In this document: positions 43,722 to 55,643 of the stretch, piece after piece
Numbering within the stretch: the first letter of the stretch is position 1
Layout of the letters: every line of letters begins with the position of its first letter
Notes under the pieces: model-generated
Seen by the model: the letters and a program-made list of their open reading frames with translations, nothing else
Databases searched by the model: none
What the model was told of the DNA's origin: nothing
Assembly: GCA_031291755.1 (NCBI GenBank)
Contig: JARLIK010000010.1
Coordinates: 45,379-109,378, forward strand
Direction of reading: 5' to 3'
Source: Acidocella sp.
GTDB lineage: Bacteria > Pseudomonadota > Alphaproteobacteria > Acetobacterales > Acetobacteraceae
Length of the DNA: 64,000 nucleotides
Position numbers and translations under genes: made by a program

Positions 43722-44101
43722 GTGCACCCCTTTCCATCCATACACGGTTCAAGTTCAAGCAGCGCCTCAAGCCCGTGCCACTCTATGGAAGTGCCTCTTA
43801 GTGTCAGTCAATAAAAATCCGGTCAAAGTCGATCAGCCGAACCGAATTTGACGCCCGCCGGGATACGCGCCTTTGCGCTCAGGTAATGTGAGAATCGGTA
43901 CATCGTGGGGCGGGGGTGACCCTCAAGAGGCAAACCGTCCACGGGTCCTGATACAAGCCGCTTCACGCGCCGCTGCCGCGTTAGAGTGGCTTGACAGGCG
44001 CCAGCGCAATAGCGTCAGATGCTGCAAAGAGGTTTTGCGTCTAACGGCTCCGGCCGTGCTTGTTGGTTCTCAAAAACAACTAGTCGAAATGGACACGGAC
44101 C
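43722..44101. other. 380-base gap upstream of the complex I operon
   Basis: No supported gene; a 117-codon frame at 43873-44226 overlaps nuoA and looks spurious. The gap marks a sharp change from AT-rich glycan genes to the GC-rich operon. TTGACA occurs at 43991-43996 with a poor -10 (TCAGAT) 18 bases later, the best promoter candidate seen for nuo. Confidence 0.5.
43991..44020 (+). promoter_or_regulatory. Weak candidate promoter for the nuo operon
   Basis: A perfect -35 hexamer TTGACA, an 18-base spacer and TCAGAT (three of six matches), 82 bases upstream of nuoA. The -10 is poor, so a different promoter class or position is quite possible. Confidence 0.3.
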
Positions 44102-44500
44102 ATGGAGGATACGGCCAATTATTGGGTTTTGTTGGTCTACGCCGTTGCCGTGATCGGATTGGTCGCGGGGATGGTAGGTGTGTCCTTTGCCCTCGGCCAG
44201 CGCCACATGCAGCGTGCCACCCGTGAGCCGTTCGAATCCGGAATCGTTCCGGTGGGTTACGGGCGGTTCCGGCTACCCATCCAGTTCTATCTGGTCGCCA
44301 TGTTCTTCGTTATTTTCGACCTCGAAGCGGCATTCCTCTACGCCTGGGCCACCGCGGTCCGGGCTGCGGGATGGAGCGGCTACCTCGTGATTCTGGTTTT
44401 TATCGCCGCCCTGCTGGCAGCTCTCGTTTATCTCTGGCGCGCCAAAGCGCTCGACTGGGGGCCGCGCCCACGGCAACTCCCCCGGCCAAGGCACGGGTGA
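44102..44500 (+). CDS. nuoA: NADH-quinone oxidoreductase subunit A
   Basis: Small membrane subunit of complex I, next to the quinone site. The 132 residues contain three helices (about 7-30, 62-85 and 92-113). The conserved first loop has [41 protein letters not shown] sequence, including FDLE. It is the first gene of the nuo operon. The ATG at 44102 has only a weak binding site (GGACACGGACC). nuoB begins 4 bases after the stop. Confidence 0.96.
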   Translation: MEDTANYWVLLVYAVAVIGLVAGMVGVSFALGQRHMQRATREPFESGIVPVGYGRFRLPIQFYLVAMFFVIFDLEAAFLYAWATAVRAAGWSGYLVILVFIAALLAALVYLWRAKALDWGPRPRQLPRPRHG

Positions 44501-44504
44501 CGCC

Positions 44505-45197
44505 ATGCGCTTTTCAATCACAAAAGCAGACTCCGGACGCTTGGTCTCAACCACAGCACCTTATCTGCGCGGGCCCCAGCCCAGCAGCAATCCAGCCGGC
44601 CCGCAGGAAGGCGGCACTTTCACCGAGGCGGTGCGCCGCAACCTGGCTCTCACCAAGCTTGAGGACATGATTGCCTGGGGTCAGAAATACTCGGTCTGGC
44701 CATTCAACTTTGGGCTCTCTTGCTGCTATGTCGAGATGGCGACTGCCTTTACCAGCAAGTTTGACATCGCACGCTTCGGCTCCGAGGTGCTGCGTGCCAC
44801 GCCGCGCCAGGCCGACCTGATGGTTATTTCCGGCACTGTGTTCGTGAAAATGGCGCCCGTGATTAAATGGCTCTACGACCAGATGCTTGAGCCGCGCTGG
44901 GTCATCTCAATGGGCGCCTGCGCCAATTCGGGCGGCATGTACGATATCTATGCCGTGGTCCAGGGCGCTGACAGCTTTTTACCTGTCGATGTCTATGTAC
45001 CAGGCTGCCCGCCGCGCCCAGATGCGCTCCTTGAAGGGCTGATGCTGCTGCAGCGCTCGATCGGCACCGATCGCCGGCCGCTAAGCTGGATGGTCGGGCC
45101 GCAGGGCGTCGAAAAGGTCGAGCGGCCAAACTTCCGTGACCTCAAGCGCGAGGCGCGCCAGGCCGCGACTGATCTCCCCTCGCCGGACCACGTGTAG
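44505..45197 (+). CDS. nuoB: NADH-quinone oxidoreductase subunit B (cluster N2)
   Basis: Carries the terminal [4Fe-4S] cluster N2, which passes electrons to quinone. The 230 residues show the N2 ligands: the adjacent Cys pair in [10 protein letters not shown], Cys in [11 protein letters not shown] and Cys in [12 protein letters not shown]. The N-terminal 60 residues are a variable extension. The gap to nuoCD is 8 bases. Confidence 0.97.
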   Translation: MRFSITKADSGRLVSTTAPYLRGPQPSSNPAGPQEGGTFTEAVRRNLALTKLEDMIAWGQKYSVWPFNFGLSCCYVEMATAFTSKFDIARFGSEVLRATPRQADLMVISGTVFVKMAPVIKWLYDQMLEPRWVISMGACANSGGMYDIYAVVQGADSFLPVDVYVPGCPPRPDALLEGLMLLQRSIGTDRRPLSWMVGPQGVEKVERPNFRDLKREARQAATDLPSPDHV

Positions 45198-45205
45198 GAG
45201 ACGCC

Positions 45206-46984
45206 GTGCTGACCGACGCCGACAGCATCCACGTCACCGGCGCCGAACAGATTATCCTGCGCGACCTGCACCAGCGATTCGGGCCAACCGCTATCACCGT
45301 CCAGAAAACAATTGACCAGATCCCGACCTTTTGGGTCGACCGCGCCATCGTGCACGACGTGCTCAAGCATCTGCGGAGCGGCGCCGAGCGGTCCTTTCGC
45401 GTCCTGTACGACCTGACAGCCGTTGATGAGCGGCTGCGCGTCCACCGCGAGGGACTGCCGCCGTCCGATTTCACGGTGGTTTACCACCTCATCTCCTTCG
45501 AGCGGAACGACGACATTCGCATCAAGGTGCCGCTGAAGGAAGGCGCCCTTGAAGTGCCAACCGCCGCCGATATCTGGCCGAACGCGAACTGGTACGAGCG
45601 CGAGGTGTGGGATTTGTTCGGCCTGCGCTTTGCCGGGCATCCGAATCTGCGCCGCATCCTGACGCCGCCAACCTGGACCGGCCACCCGCTCCGCAAGGAC
45701 CATGTCGCGCGCGCCACTGAGATGGACCCGTACGTGCTCACCGAGGAACGTGAGCTTACCGAGCAGGAAGCGCTGCGCTTCAACCCTGAGGAGTGGGGCA
45801 TGAAGCGGCACAGCAAGACCGCCGATTTCATGTTTCTCAATCTCGGCCCCAATCACCCTAGCGTGCACGGCGTGTTCCGCATCATCCTGCAACTCGAGGG
45901 CGAAGAAATCATCGATGCAGTGCCGGAGATTGGCTTTCATCATCGTGCCGCCGAGAAGATGGGCGAGCGCCAGACTTGGCACACCTACATCCCCTACACC
46001 GACCGCATCGATTATCTCGGCGGGGTGATGAATAATTTTCCTTATGTAATGGCGGTCGAGAAGCTGGCCGGCATCACCGTGCCGCCGCGTGCGCAGATGA
46101 TCCGGATCATGCTCGCCGAATTATTCCGCATGGCCAGCCACCTCGTCTTTTACGGAACCATGTCGCAGGATGTTGGGCAGCTTTCGCCGGTGTTTTATAT
46201 GTTCGCCGACCGTGAGCGGGTTTTCCACATCATTGAGGCAATCTGCGGCTTTCGCATGCACCCGGCTTGGTTTCGCATCGGCGGCGTGGCGGCTGATTTG
46301 CCGCAAGGCTGGGACACGATGATCCGTGACTATCTGGACTACCAGCCCAAACGCCTCGACGAATACCACAAGCTCGTCATGCAGAACCGTATTTTTAAGG
46401 CCCGTACGGTTGGTGTTGGGGCTTATACGCTGGAGGAAGCATATGATTGGGGCGTTACCGGCCCTGGCCTGCGCGCCTGCGGTTTGGAATGGGACTACCG
46501 CAAGCAGCGCCCGTATTCTGGCTATGACCAGCTCGATTTTGAAATCCCCACCTGCAACAATGGCGACTGTTATGACCGCGTCGTCGTCCATATCGAGGAA
46601 ATGCGCCAGAGCCTGCGCATCATCCGCCAATGTCTGGATAACATGCCGCCCGGCCCTTACCGCTCAGCACACAAACTCGCGACACCGCCGCTGCGGGACA
46701 ACACAATGCACGACATTGAAACCCTGATCACGCATTTTCTCAATGCAAGCTGGGGGCCGGTGTTGCCGCCAGGAGAGGCGATGGTCAGCATCGAGGCAAC
46801 CAAGGGCATCAACGGCTATTATCTCACCGCCGATGGCAACAGCAATTCCTACCGCACCCGTATTCGCACCCCTTCGTTCCCGCACTTGCAGATGATCCCG
46901 CTGATCAGCCGCGGCGCCTATGTTGCCGACCTGATCGCGATTCTCGGCAGCATTGATTTCGTGATGGCCGATGTCGACCGCTGA
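45206..46984 (+). CDS. nuoCD: NADH-quinone oxidoreductase fused subunit C/D
   Basis: A 592-residue fusion. The NuoC part covers about residues 1-185 ([24 protein letters not shown]), and the NuoD part about 205-592 ([13 protein letters not shown], the hydrogenase-like large-subunit fold, ending in [12 protein letters not shown]). NuoD forms the quinone cavity with NuoB. The C/D fusion is the E. coli-like layout; most alphaproteobacteria keep separate nuoC and nuoD, so this operon differs from the usual family-typical one. GTG start with TAGGAG upstream. nuoE begins inside the last 14 bases. Confidence 0.97.
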   Translation: MLTDADSIHVTGAEQIILRDLHQRFGPTAITVQKTIDQIPTFWVDRAIVHDVLKHLRSGAERSFRVLYDLTAVDERLRVHREGLPPSDFTVVYHLISFERNDDIRIKVPLKEGALEVPTAADIWPNANWYEREVWDLFGLRFAGHPNLRRILTPPTWTGHPLRKDHVARATEMDPYVLTEERELTEQEALRFNPEEWGMKRHSKTADFMFLNLGPNHPSVHGVFRIILQLEGEEIIDAVPEIGFHHRAAEKMGERQTWHTYIPYTDRIDYLGGVMNNFPYVMAVEKLAGITVPPRAQMIRIMLAELFRMASHLVFYGTMSQDVGQLSPVFYMFADRERVFHIIEAICGFRMHPAWFRIGGVAADLPQGWDTMIRDYLDYQPKRLDEYHKLVMQNRIFKARTVGVGAYTLEEAYDWGVTGPGLRACGLEWDYRKQRPYSGYDQLDFEIPTCNNGDCYDRVVVHIEEMRQSLRIIRQCLDNMPPGPYRSAHKLATPPLRDNTMHDIETLITHFLNASWGPVLPPGEAMVSIEATKGINGYYLTADGNSNSYRTRIRTPSFPHLQMIPLISRGAYVADLIAILGSIDFVMADVDR

Positions 46985-47468
46985 TCAATCCTCCCCGGAC
47001 GCGCCATTGGACGCCGCACTTCGTCAGGAGATTACAGCCGCTGTGCAGCACGCCGAATATAAACGCGCTGCAAGCACCGACGCTTTGAAGCTGGTGCAAA
47101 AGCGCTTTGGTTATATCTCCGATAAGCACTTGGCCGAGGTAGCCGCCATCCTGGGAATGACGCCGGCTGAGCTTGATGCTGTCGCCACCTTCTACAATCT
47201 GATCTTCCGCCGCCCGGTCGGACGCCACGTTATTCTGTTGTGCGACAGCGTCGCCTGCTGGGTGATGGGCGAAGCCGCCGCGCGTGCGCAGTTGCGCGAA
47301 CGCCTCGGCATCAAGCCAGGCGAGACGACGGCAGATGGCCGCTTCACGTTATTGCCGATTGTCTGCCTTGGCCATTGTGACCACGCGCCGGCGATGATGG
47401 TGGACGAGGACCAGTACGGCGATCTCAACGCCGCGCGGCTGGATGCCATCCTCGATGGGTACAAGTGA
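46971..47468 (+). CDS. nuoE: NADH-quinone oxidoreductase subunit E
   Basis: Thioredoxin-like [2Fe-2S] (N1a) subunit of the NADH-input module. The 165 residues keep the ligand patterns [11 protein letters not shown] (about residue 87) and [11 protein letters not shown] (about 127). The N-terminal helical part ([27 protein letters not shown]) also fits. It overlaps nuoCD by 14 bases and its TGA lies in the leader of nuoF, so translation is coupled. Confidence 0.96.
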   Translation: MSTADQSSPDAPLDAALRQEITAAVQHAEYKRAASTDALKLVQKRFGYISDKHLAEVAAILGMTPAELDAVATFYNLIFRRPVGRHVILLCDSVACWVMGEAAARAQLRERLGIKPGETTADGRFTLLPIVCLGHCDHAPAMMVDEDQYGDLNAARLDAILDGYK

Positions 47469-47476
47469 GGATGATG

Positions 47477-48769
47477 ATGGAAAAGCCACTCACCGCATTG
47501 ATCCAACCCGACGGCACACCGCTTGACATCACCGGCTATGAGCGCGCCGGTGGCTACCAGGCGTTACGCAAGGCGCTGACCATGACGCCGGAAGCCATCA
47601 TCGGCGAGGTCACGCGCTCGAAACTACGTGGCCGCGGCGGCGGCGGATTCGCGACCGGGCGCAAATGGGACGCAGTGCCGCGGGGTGCCGATGCGCCGCG
47701 CCAGCGTTACCTCGCCGTCAACGCCGATGAGATGGAACCCGGCAGCTTCAAGGACCGGCTGTTGCTGGAACAAACGCCGCACCAAATGATCGAATCGGTC
47801 ATCATCAGCGCCTTCGCGATTCAGGCTTCAATTGCCTACATCTTTGTGCGGGCCGAATATGTGTTGTCGATCAACCGGCTAGTCCGTGCCGTCGCCGAAG
47901 CTGAGGCAAAAGGTTATGCTGGCGCCAACATTCTGGGCTCCGGTTACGCGCTCACCATCCATGTGCATGCCAGCGGCGGGCGCTATATCTGCGGCGAATC
48001 AAGCGCCCTGCTCACCGCGCTCGAGGGCCGCCGCCCGATCCCGCGCGCCCGACCGCCGCGCTCAGCGTCCAGCGGGCTTTGGGGCAAACCAAGTGTCGTC
48101 AATAATGTTGAAACGCTGTGCAATGTTCCGCACATCATTGAACGTGGCGCCGACTGGTTCCTCGGCCTCAGTCACAGCACAGACGGCGGCACCAAGCTTT
48201 ACGGCATGAGCGGGCGGGTGAAACGGCCCGGCCTGTGGGAACTTCCCCTCGGCACGCCCCTCAATGAAATTCTTGAGGAACATGCGGGCGGGATGCAGGA
48301 CGGTTACGAATGCCGGGCGGTGCTGCCGGGCGGCGCTTCCTCCGCCTTTATCATGGCTGCTGATTTTAATGTCGCCATGGATTTCACTTCGGTTCAAAAA
48401 GTCGGCAGTGCGCTTGGCACCGGCAATATTATGGCGCTCGATGACCGGCGCTGCCCGGTCGGCATGTTGCGCAACCTCGAGCATTTCTTCGCGCAGGAAT
48501 CTTGCGGTTTTTGCACGCCCTGCCGTGATGGCCTGCCCTGGGTGGAGCGGATTCTCGCGGCGATCGAGGACGGCGAGGGCCGGCCTGAAGATCTCGATAC
48601 ACTCGCCCGCCACACGATCTTCCTCGGTTCGGACTTCACTTTTTGTGACCTGGCACCTGGCGCCATGCAGCCGCTGGCCAGCGGGCTGAAGCATTTCCGC
48701 GCCGAGTTTGAGCAGCATATCAGCGAAAAATGCTGTCCCTGGCACGATTCCGCAGGAGGTTGGGCATGA
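47477..48769 (+). CDS. nuoF: NADH-quinone oxidoreductase subunit F (NADH/FMN site)
   Basis: Binds NADH and FMN and holds [4Fe-4S] cluster N3. About 430 residues, with the NADH glycine loop LRGRGGGGFATGRKWDAV (about residue 50), the FMN region GGRYICGESSALLTALEG, and the N3 ligands in ESCGFCTPCRDG plus a late Cys. Three ATGs stand in a row; 47477 is 6 bases from GAGG and is chosen, with 47471 and 47474 as alternatives. The stop overlaps nuoG as ATGA. Confidence 0.96.
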   Translation: MEKPLTALIQPDGTPLDITGYERAGGYQALRKALTMTPEAIIGEVTRSKLRGRGGGGFATGRKWDAVPRGADAPRQRYLAVNADEMEPGSFKDRLLLEQTPHQMIESVIISAFAIQASIAYIFVRAEYVLSINRLVRAVAEAEAKGYAGANILGSGYALTIHVHASGGRYICGESSALLTALEGRRPIPRARPPRSASSGLWGKPSVVNNVETLCNVPHIIERGADWFLGLSHSTDGGTKLYGMSGRVKRPGLWELPLGTPLNEILEEHAGGMQDGYECRAVLPGGASSAFIMAADFNVAMDFTSVQKVGSALGTGNIMALDDRRCPVGMLRNLEHFFAQESCGFCTPCRDGLPWVERILAAIEDGEGRPEDLDTLARHTIFLGSDFTFCDLAPGAMQPLASGLKHFRAEFEQHISEKCCPWHDSAGGWA

Positions 48770-51477
48770 CGAATTTCCTGGTCGACGGCAAACCATGTAG
48801 CGGCAAGCCGGACGAAAATCTGCTGCAGGCCTGCCTCGCCGCCGGGCTCGATCTGCCGTATTTCTGCTGGCATCCCTCACTCGGCTCGGTCGGCGCCTGC
48901 CGGCAATGCGCGGTCAAGCAATATGCCAATGAGGATGACAAAACCGGGCACATGGTGATGGCCTGCATGACGCCCGTTACCGAAGGTGCGCGCTATTCGC
49001 TTGAAGATCCCCAAGCCGCTGCATTCCGTGCAAGTGTGATTGAGTGGCTGATGATCAACCATCCGCATGATTGTCCGGTCTGCGAGGAAGGCGGCGAGTG
49101 CCACCTGCAAGACATGACGATGATGACCGGGCACGCCTACCGGAGCTACCGCTTCACCAAGCGCACCCACCGCAACCAGAATCTTGGGCCGTTTATAAAG
49201 CATGAAATGAATCGCTGCATCGCCTGCTATCGCTGCACGCGCTTCTATCGCGATTACGCCGGCGGGCGCGATCTCGACGTATTTGCCGCCCATGATCACG
49301 TCTATTTTGGCCGCCATGAAGACGGCACCTTGGAGAGTGAGTTCAGCGGCAATCTGGTTGAAATCTGCCCGACCGGGGTGTTCACCGACAAGACTTTCTC
49401 GGCACGCTACGCCCGCAAATGGGATATGCGCGGCGCCCCCTCGGTTTGCACGGGCTGTGGGCTGGGTTGCAACACCACCGTCAACGAACGCGCAGGCGAA
49501 GTGCGGCGCATCGTCAATCGCTATAACGGGTCAGTGAACGGCTATTTTCTGTGCGATCGCGGCCGCTTCGGCTACGGCTTCGTCAACGCGCCCGAGCGCA
49601 TCCGCATGCCGCTGGTGCGCGGCGCGGATGGCAAACAAACAGCGGTGAGCCACGAGGATGCAATATCACATTTCGCCGCCATGCTTGGCGCGGGCGGCCG
49701 GATCATCGGCATCGGCTCGCCGCGCGCCTCGCTGGAATCCAATTTCGCGCTGCGCACCTTGGTCGGGGCGGAGAATTTCTATCTCGGATTCAGCGCGCAT
49801 GAAGGACGCATGCTGAGTCTGATAGCCAATATTCTAAGCTCCCGTGCATTACATATCCCCTCGCTGCGTGACGTAGAACATGCTGATACCGTCTTGGTCC
49901 TTGGCTCTGACCTGCCGAACGCAGCGCCTCGTGCCGCGCTCGCGGTGCGGCAGGCGGTGCGCGGCGCGGCATTTGAACTGGCCACTAAAGCCAATATTCC
50001 CCATTGGCAGGATGGCGGGGTGCGCACCGTCGCGGGCGAAGCGCTGAGCCCGTTGTTTGTCGCCACACCGGCAACCACCCGGCTTGACGATATCGCGCAC
50101 ACCGCCTTGCGTGCCGCTCCCGCCGATATCGCGCGGCTGGGTTTCGCGGTTGCCGCCTGCATCGACCCGGCCGCGCCCGCGGTTGCTGGTTTGTCTGCCG
50201 ATCTTGCTGCGCAGGCCCGCATGATTGCCGACGCATTGCTGGCCGCCGAACGCCCGCTGATTATCTCCGGTGTTGAGGCCGGCGAGATCAGCATGATCCA
50301 GGCCGCAGCGAACATCGCTTTAGCGCTCCGTGCTCGCCAAAAATCCGTTGCGCTGATGCTGAATGTTCCCGAATGCAACAGCCTGGGCCTGGCGCTGATG
50401 ACAAACGGCCAAACCAATTTTGAGGCGGCGCTTGCCACACCGGCCGCACTGGTAATTGTGCTTGAGAACGAGCTTTCCCGGCGCACTGGAAACATGGCGA
50501 TCGACGCGGCACTCAGCGCCGCGCGCCTGGTGGTGCTCGACCATAGCGAAAGCCCCACCACGCAGCGTGCCGAACTGGTACTGCCGGCCGCAAGTTTTGC
50601 GGAATCGGGCGGCACGCTGGTGAGCAGCGAGGGCCGCGCCCAGCGTTTCTACCAGCCGATCTTCACTGAGAACGATATCGGCGCGGCCTGGCGCTGGCTC
50701 AGCGATGCCTGCCGGGCCGCTGAGAACAATGAATGCGAAGGCTGGAGCACGGAAGACGATATCGTTGCCGCCCTGGCCGATGCATTGCCGTGCTTCTCAG
50801 CGCTTCCCGACACTGCGCCTTCAGAGGATTTTCGCGTTGCTGGTTGCAAAATCCCCAGTGAGCCACACCGCTTTTCCGGCCGCACGGCGATGCACGCGGG
50901 CCGCAACGTGCGGGAGCCAAAGCCGCCGGTGAGTGCTGATTCACCCTTCAGCACCACCATGGAAGGCTATTATGGCGGCGAAGTGCCTCCGGCATTGCTG
51001 CCGTTCTTCTGGGCGCCATCCTGGAATTCGGTGCAGTCAGTTAACAAATTCCAAACCGAGATCGGTGGTGCGCTCGCAGGGGGCGATCCCGGCGTACGGC
51101 TGCTGGAGGCACGCACTGAAGCGGCGCTGGCATATTATACCGGCGTTCCCGAGAGCTTCGCGCCACGTCCGGACATGTGGCTCGCGGTCATGTTGCCTCG
51201 CGTATTCGGCGACGAAGAGCAAAGCGCACGCGCTGCACCGATCCGCGAACGCATGACGCCGCCATTGCTCGCGCTCAATGACAAGGATGCAGCAATGATT
51301 GACGCCACAGCGGGCCAACTACTCGAATGCGAGATGGATGGTGAGCTTCAGAGCCTGGTACTTGAAATTCAACCCAAGCTGCCGCGCGGCGTGGCGGGCG
51401 TCGCGGGTCTCGCAGCGAAGGCCCACGCAATGCCTGCCTGGATCCGTATCACCAAAGCCGAGCCGGGTACGCCATGA
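48766..51477 (+). CDS. nuoG: NADH-quinone oxidoreductase subunit G, with N7 cluster motif
   Basis: The large iron-sulfur subunit, 903 residues. N-terminal [2Fe-2S] ligands ([18 protein letters not shown]) are followed by the His-ligated N5 and N4 regions ([30 protein letters not shown]). The N7 motif C-x2-C-x3-C-x27-C is exact (CTGCGLGC, then 27 residues to LCDRGRF), as in E. coli and Thermus. A molybdopterin-oxidoreductase-like domain completes it. The ATG at 48766 has GGAGG 7-11 bases upstream and overlaps the nuoF stop; the 12 upstream codons are not needed. Confidence 0.97.
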   Translation: MTNFLVDGKPCSGKPDENLLQACLAAGLDLPYFCWHPSLGSVGACRQCAVKQYANEDDKTGHMVMACMTPVTEGARYSLEDPQAAAFRASVIEWLMINHPHDCPVCEEGGECHLQDMTMMTGHAYRSYRFTKRTHRNQNLGPFIKHEMNRCIACYRCTRFYRDYAGGRDLDVFAAHDHVYFGRHEDGTLESEFSGNLVEICPTGVFTDKTFSARYARKWDMRGAPSVCTGCGLGCNTTVNERAGEVRRIVNRYNGSVNGYFLCDRGRFGYGFVNAPERIRMPLVRGADGKQTAVSHEDAISHFAAMLGAGGRIIGIGSPRASLESNFALRTLVGAENFYLGFSAHEGRMLSLIANILSSRALHIPSLRDVEHADTVLVLGSDLPNAAPRAALAVRQAVRGAAFELATKANIPHWQDGGVRTVAGEALSPLFVATPATTRLDDIAHTALRAAPADIARLGFAVAACIDPAAPAVAGLSADLAAQARMIADALLAAERPLIISGVEAGEISMIQAAANIALALRARQKSVALMLNVPECNSLGLALMTNGQTNFEAALATPAALVIVLENELSRRTGNMAIDAALSAARLVVLDHSESPTTQRAELVLPAASFAESGGTLVSSEGRAQRFYQPIFTENDIGAAWRWLSDACRAAENNECEGWSTEDDIVAALADALPCFSALPDTAPSEDFRVAGCKIPSEPHRFSGRTAMHAGRNVREPKPPVSADSPFSTTMEGYYGGEVPPALLPFFWAPSWNSVQSVNKFQTEIGGALAGGDPGVRLLEARTEAALAYYTGVPESFAPRPDMWLAVMLPRVFGDEEQSARAAPIRERMTPPLLALNDKDAAMIDATAGQLLECEMDGELQSLVLEIQPKLPRGVAGVAGLAAKAHAMPAWIRITKAEPGTP

Positions 51478-52448
51478 GCAACCCTAACGACATCATCCCA
51501 GGCTTGCTGAACATCATTCTTGGCCTCGCCTTCCTGATGATGATGGCGGCTTTGCTGACCTGGGTCGAACGCCGGCTGCTCGGTTTCTTGCAGGACCGGC
51601 CTGGACCCAACCGTGCCGGACCGTCCGGCTCGCTACAGGTCGTCGCCGACGGCATCAAACTCCTGTTCAAGCAGGATTGGATCCCGCCCTTTGCCGATCC
51701 CGGCGTTTTTGTCCTGGCACCTGCCATCGCCATGGTCACGGTCATGCTCGCCATCGCCGTGATCCCGGCAACACCGGCGATCGGCATCATCGGCAATCTC
51801 AATGTCGGTTTGCTGTTTTTCCTCGCCATGAGCGGGCTCGGTGTCTATTCGGTTGTGCTCGCGGGCTGGTCGTCGAACAACAAATTCTCGCTGCTGGGCG
51901 GCGTACGCGCCGCAGCACAGATGGTTAGCTACGAGGTGTTCATGGGCCTCTCACTGGTCGGCGTGGTGATGCTCTCAGGCTCGTTCAACCTCACCGATAT
52001 TGTCCATAGCCAGCGGCATCTATGGTACGTGGTGCCGCAGTTTATCGGTTTCGTCATCTTCTTCATGGGCGGTATTGCTGAGACGCATCGGCTGCCGTTC
52101 GATCTCCCTGAAGGCGAGAGCGAGCTGGGCGCCGGATTCCACACCGAATATTCAGGCATGAAGTTCGGCATGTTCTTCGTCGGCGAATATATCGGCATCA
52201 TGCTGGTTTCTGCAATGACAACGGTGTTGTTCCTAGGCGGCTGGTACGGGCCGTTCCTGCCGCCATTCATGTGGTTCGGCATCAAAACCGGCCTTCTCGT
52301 CGCCTTCTTCATCCTGCTGCGCGCCGCCCTGCCACGGCCGCGCTACGATCAGTTCATGGCCTTCGGCTGGAAGCTGCTGCTGCCGCTCACGCTTATCAAC
52401 ATCCTGGTTACCGGCGCGCTTATGCTCGCCGGGCCAGTTCCATCTTAG
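51474..52448 (+). CDS. nuoH: NADH-quinone oxidoreductase subunit H
   Basis: Membrane subunit that forms the quinone entry channel with NuoB and NuoD. The 324 residues have about eight helices. They also have the conserved loop blocks [18 protein letters not shown] (about residue 34) and the acid-rich [29 protein letters not shown] (about 207-237). It overlaps nuoG (ATGA). nuoI begins 11 bases after the stop. Confidence 0.97.
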   Translation: MSNPNDIIPGLLNIILGLAFLMMMAALLTWVERRLLGFLQDRPGPNRAGPSGSLQVVADGIKLLFKQDWIPPFADPGVFVLAPAIAMVTVMLAIAVIPATPAIGIIGNLNVGLLFFLAMSGLGVYSVVLAGWSSNNKFSLLGGVRAAAQMVSYEVFMGLSLVGVVMLSGSFNLTDIVHSQRHLWYVVPQFIGFVIFFMGGIAETHRLPFDLPEGESELGAGFHTEYSGMKFGMFFVGEYIGIMLVSAMTTVLFLGGWYGPFLPPFMWFGIKTGLLVAFFILLRAALPRPRYDQFMAFGWKLLLPLTLINILVTGALMLAGPVPS

Positions 52449-52459
52449 GGGAGACTACG

Positions 52460-52972
52460 ATGCTGAGTTCAGTACGTACGCTCTGGTACACCTTCCTGCA
52501 TTTGTTCCAGCGTAACGTTACGGTCCCTTATCCCGAGCAGATGCCCTACCTCGCGCCACGCACACGCGGCCGGATTATACTCAGCCGCGACCCAGACGGC
52601 GAGGAGCGCTGCGTTTCCTGTTATCTCTGCGCGGTGGCTTGCCCGGTTGATTGCATCAGCTTGCAAAAAACCGAAGATGAGGGGCGCTGGTACCCTGAAT
52701 TTTTCCGCATCAACTTCTCCCGCTGCATCTTCTGCGGCTTCTGCGAGGAGGCCTGCCCAACCTACGCAATCCAACTCACCCCCGACTTCGAGATGAGCGA
52801 ATATATCCGGCAGAACCTCGTGTATGAGAAAGAGGATTTGCTCATCAGCGGCACCGGCAAATATCCCGACTACAGCTTCTATCGCGTCGCCGGCCTGGCA
52901 ATTCCCGGCAAGGACAAAGGCGAGGCCGAGGGCGAACGCAAACCCATCGACATCCGCAGCCTGATGCCATGA
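52460..52972 (+). CDS. nuoI: NADH-quinone oxidoreductase subunit I
   Basis: Ferredoxin-like subunit with two [4Fe-4S] clusters (N6a and N6b), linking NuoG to NuoB. The 170 residues carry [16 protein letters not shown] (about residue 54) and [16 protein letters not shown] (about 93). ATG 52460 is preceded by TAGGGGAGA. The upstream 63 codons of the frame are antisense-like to nuoH and were dropped. The stop overlaps nuoJ. Confidence 0.96.
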   Translation: MLSSVRTLWYTFLHLFQRNVTVPYPEQMPYLAPRTRGRIILSRDPDGEERCVSCYLCAVACPVDCISLQKTEDEGRWYPEFFRINFSRCIFCGFCEEACPTYAIQLTPDFEMSEYIRQNLVYEKEDLLISGTGKYPDYSFYRVAGLAIPGKDKGEAEGERKPIDIRSLMP

Positions 52973-53469
52973 ACATCACCTTCGATATCTCGGCGATCGT
53001 GGCAGTGCTGGCGACTTTGATGATGATCACGCGCCCCTCGGCGGTGCATGCGCTGCTCTACCTCACCGTTTCCTTGCTTGCAGCAGCACTGGTGTTCTTC
53101 GTCCTCGGCGCACCGTTCGCCGCCGCCCTTGAAGTCATCATCTATGCCGGCGCCATCATGGTGCTGTTCGTGTTCGTCATCATGATGCTGAATATCGGAG
53201 AAGCGGCGGCGGCGCTGGAAAGCACCTGGCTGCAGCCATCGACCTGGATCGGCCCCTCGGTGCTGGCGTTGCTGCTCGCCATCGAGCTTGGCTCGCTTGC
53301 CGCAACCGGCAGTTTAGCACACCCCGCGGGCGCGGTGGTCAACGCCCAGGCAGTCGGCATCGCATTGGTCGGCCCATATATGCTAGCGGTCGAAATCGCC
53401 TCCTTCCTGCTGCTGGCTGCCTTAGTTGCCGCGTTCCATTTGGGGCGCGCGGTTATGAGGGAGGATTAG
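52969..53469 (+). CDS. nuoJ: NADH-quinone oxidoreductase subunit J
   Basis: Membrane subunit of 166 residues with about five helices, including the conserved [21 protein letters not shown] helix with its pi-bulge (about residues 52-72). It overlaps nuoI (ATGA) and precedes nuoK by 4 bases. Confidence 0.95.
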   Translation: MNITFDISAIVAVLATLMMITRPSAVHALLYLTVSLLAAALVFFVLGAPFAAALEVIIYAGAIMVLFVFVIMMLNIGEAAAALESTWLQPSTWIGPSVLALLLAIELGSLAATGSLAHPAGAVVNAQAVGIALVGPYMLAVEIASFLLLAALVAAFHLGRAVMRED

Positions 53470-53473
53470 GGCG

Positions 53474-53782
53474 ATGGCGACAGTCCCGCTCGATCAAGGT
53501 CTGCTGCTGGCCGCGATCCTGTTCGCGCTGGGCCTGACCGGCGTTCTGGTCCGGCGCAACTTGCTATTCATGCTGATGTCGCTTGAGGTGATGCTGAATG
53601 CCGCAGGTATCGCCTTCATCGTTGCCGGTGCGCGCTGGGCGGCGCCGGATGGCCAGATCATGTTCATCCTCGTGCTCACCTTCGCCGCCGCCGAAGTTTC
53701 GGTCGGCCTGGCGCTCATTCTGTTGATGCATCGGCGCAACCCCACGCTTGATGCCGATGCCGGCGACCGGCTGAGGGGATAG
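53474..53782 (+). CDS. nuoK: NADH-quinone oxidoreductase subunit K
   Basis: Three-helix membrane subunit, 102 residues. The two conserved Glu residues of the proton path are visible: in [16 protein letters not shown] (about residue 37) and in [21 protein letters not shown] (about 73). It is 4 bases from both nuoJ and nuoL. Confidence 0.96.
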   Translation: MATVPLDQGLLLAAILFALGLTGVLVRRNLLFMLMSLEVMLNAAGIAFIVAGARWAAPDGQIMFILVLTFAAAEVSVGLALILLMHRRNPTLDADAGDRLRG

Positions 53783-53786
53783 GCAC

Positions 53787-55643
53787 ATGCACGAACTTCT
53801 CTGGCTGGTCCCCTTACTCCCGCTGCTCGGTTCGGCAACTCTCATGCTGGGTGCTGGGCGGCTTTCAATCCGTACCGAGGCCACCATCGGGGCGCTCTCG
53901 GTCGGGCTCGCCGCCATTCTTGCCTTCAGCATCGCTGCCGGGTTCTTGGCCGACCCGCCGGCAGGTTCGGTATATCAGCAAACATTGTGGCATTGGCTCA
54001 ATGTTGGTGGTTTCTCAGCGGAAATGGGCCTGCGCCTCGATCCGCTCTCACTGGTGATGATGCTGGTGATCACCGGCGTCGGCTTCCTCATCCATCTATT
54101 CGCCACCGAGTATATGGAAGGCGAGGAAGGTTATGGCAGGTTCTTCGCCCATCTGAACTTGTTCGTCGCGGCCATGCTGCTGCTGGTGCTGGCCGACAAT
54201 TTCCTCGCGCTCTACACCGGCTGGGAAGGTGTTGGGCTTGGCTCCTATCTGCTCATCGGTTTCTGGTGGCGCGCCCCCGCCAACGGCCTCGCCGCCCGCA
54301 AGGCGTTTATCGTCACGCGCATCGGCGACACCGCTTTGTTGCTAGGCCTGCTGCTGATCGCCAGCCAACTCGGCACACTCAACATCGCGGACGCGATGCA
54401 GCATGCCACGCAAAGCTGGCCAGTTGGCTCCCATCTCGCCACGCTGGCGGCCTTCCTGCTGCTCGGCGGCGCGGTCGGCAAATCGGCGCAATTGCCGTTG
54501 CAAACCTGGCTGCCCGATGCAATGGCCGGCCCGACACCCGTCAGTGCGCTAATCCACGCCGCGACGATGGTGACCGCAGGTGTCTATCTCATCGCCCGCA
54601 CGCACGCGCTGTTCCTGCTGGCACCTGCGGCGTTATTAACCGTCGGCATCATCGGCGGCGCGACATTGCTGCTCGCGGGCTTCAGCGCACTCGCGCAAAA
54701 CGACATCAAACGCATCCTGGCTTATTCAACCATGAGCCAGATCGGCTACATGTTCCTCGCCCTCGGCGTCGGCGCCTGGGACGCGGCGTTGTTTCACTTG
54801 ATGACCCACGCCTTCTTCAAGGCGCTGCTATTCCTGTCAGCCGGCGCCATTACGATGCGGCTGCATCACGAGCAGGATATTTTCAAATTGGGCGGCCTGG
54901 CGCGACGTCTGCCGGTGGCGTTCTGGAGCTTCCTGATCGGCAGCGCCGCCCTCGCCGCGTTGCCGCTGGTTACGGCAGGCTTCTACAGTAAGGAGGCTAT
55001 TCTGTCCGGCGCCTGGGCGGACGGCACCAGCGGGCGCGTGCTGTGGCTGGCCGGTGTAGTCGGCGCCTTCATGACCGGGCTTTATATTTTCCGCGCCGTG
55101 TTCATCGTATTTTTCGGCGAGGAACACGGCCATGTCAGCGGCCGTTACGGCTGGCGCATTATCACGCCGCTCGCCGTGCTGTCGGTGCTCGCGGTGCTGG
55201 GCGGCTTGATCGAGCTACCGCCGATCTTCGGACACGTCACGCTGCTCTCGAACCTGCTGGCCCCTGTGCTGCCCGCCACCAGGGAAGTGACGGACATCAC
55301 ACCGCTGCTGCTGGCCAGCCTCGCGGCGTTGCTTGGTATTGCATTGGCCGCAGTATTTTATTGGCGCCCCACACAGCGGCCAACCGAAACACCGCTCTGG
55401 CGCTTCTGGCACGCCGCCGGCGGGTTTGACTGGCTGTACGACCGCGTACTGGTCCGCCCGGTGCTATGGGCGGCACGGGTGAATAGCGATGATTTTATCG
55501 ACAGTTTTTACGACTTCATCGCCTGGTTGACGAAGGCGGTTCATCAACAAGTGCGCCGAACCCAAAACGGGCGCGTCCGCTGGTACACAGCCGGTCTTGC
55601 CATCGGCTCGGTGTCACTCATCGCAATGGCGGTGCTGCTATGA
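53787..55643 (+). CDS. nuoL: NADH-quinone oxidoreductase subunit L
   Basis: Antiporter-like proton channel, 618 residues with about 16 hydrophobic helices. The family core is clear: [20 protein letters not shown] (about 140), [31 protein letters not shown] (about 238), and the late lateral-helix and anchor region. The C-terminal [18 protein letters not shown] tail matches. Its stop overlaps nuoM (ATGA). Confidence 0.97.
   Translation: MHELLWLVPLLPLLGSATLMLGAGRLSIRTEATIGALSVGLAAILAFSIAAGFLADPPAGSVYQQTLWHWLNVGGFSAEMGLRLDPLSLVMMLVITGVGFLIHLFATEYMEGEEGYGRFFAHLNLFVAAMLLLVLADNFLALYTGWEGVGLGSYLLIGFWWRAPANGLAARKAFIVTRIGDTALLLGLLLIASQLGTLNIADAMQHATQSWPVGSHLATLAAFLLLGGAVGKSAQLPLQTWLPDAMAGPTPVSALIHAATMVTAGVYLIARTHALFLLAPAALLTVGIIGGATLLLAGFSALAQNDIKRILAYSTMSQIGYMFLALGVGAWDAALFHLMTHAFFKALLFLSAGAITMRLHHEQDIFKLGGLARRLPVAFWSFLIGSAALAALPLVTAGFYSKEAILSGAWADGTSGRVLWLAGVVGAFMTGLYIFRAVFIVFFGEEHGHVSGRYGWRIITPLAVLSVLAVLGGLIELPPIFGHVTLLSNLLAPVLPATREVTDITPLLLASLAALLGIALAAVFYWRPTQRPTETPLWRFWHAAGGFDWLYDRVLVRPVLWAARVNSDDFIDSFYDFIAWLTKAVHQQVRRTQNGRVRWYTAGLAIGSVSLIAMAVLL

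Noticed and set aside
43873..44226. A 117-codon plus-strand frame before nuoA
   Set aside because: It overlaps nuoA in another frame, is Arg/Gly-rich and resembles nothing known.
44993..45982. A 329-codon open frame antisense to nuoB-nuoCD
   Set aside because: It opposes two certain complex I genes, has no binding site and no family resemblance.
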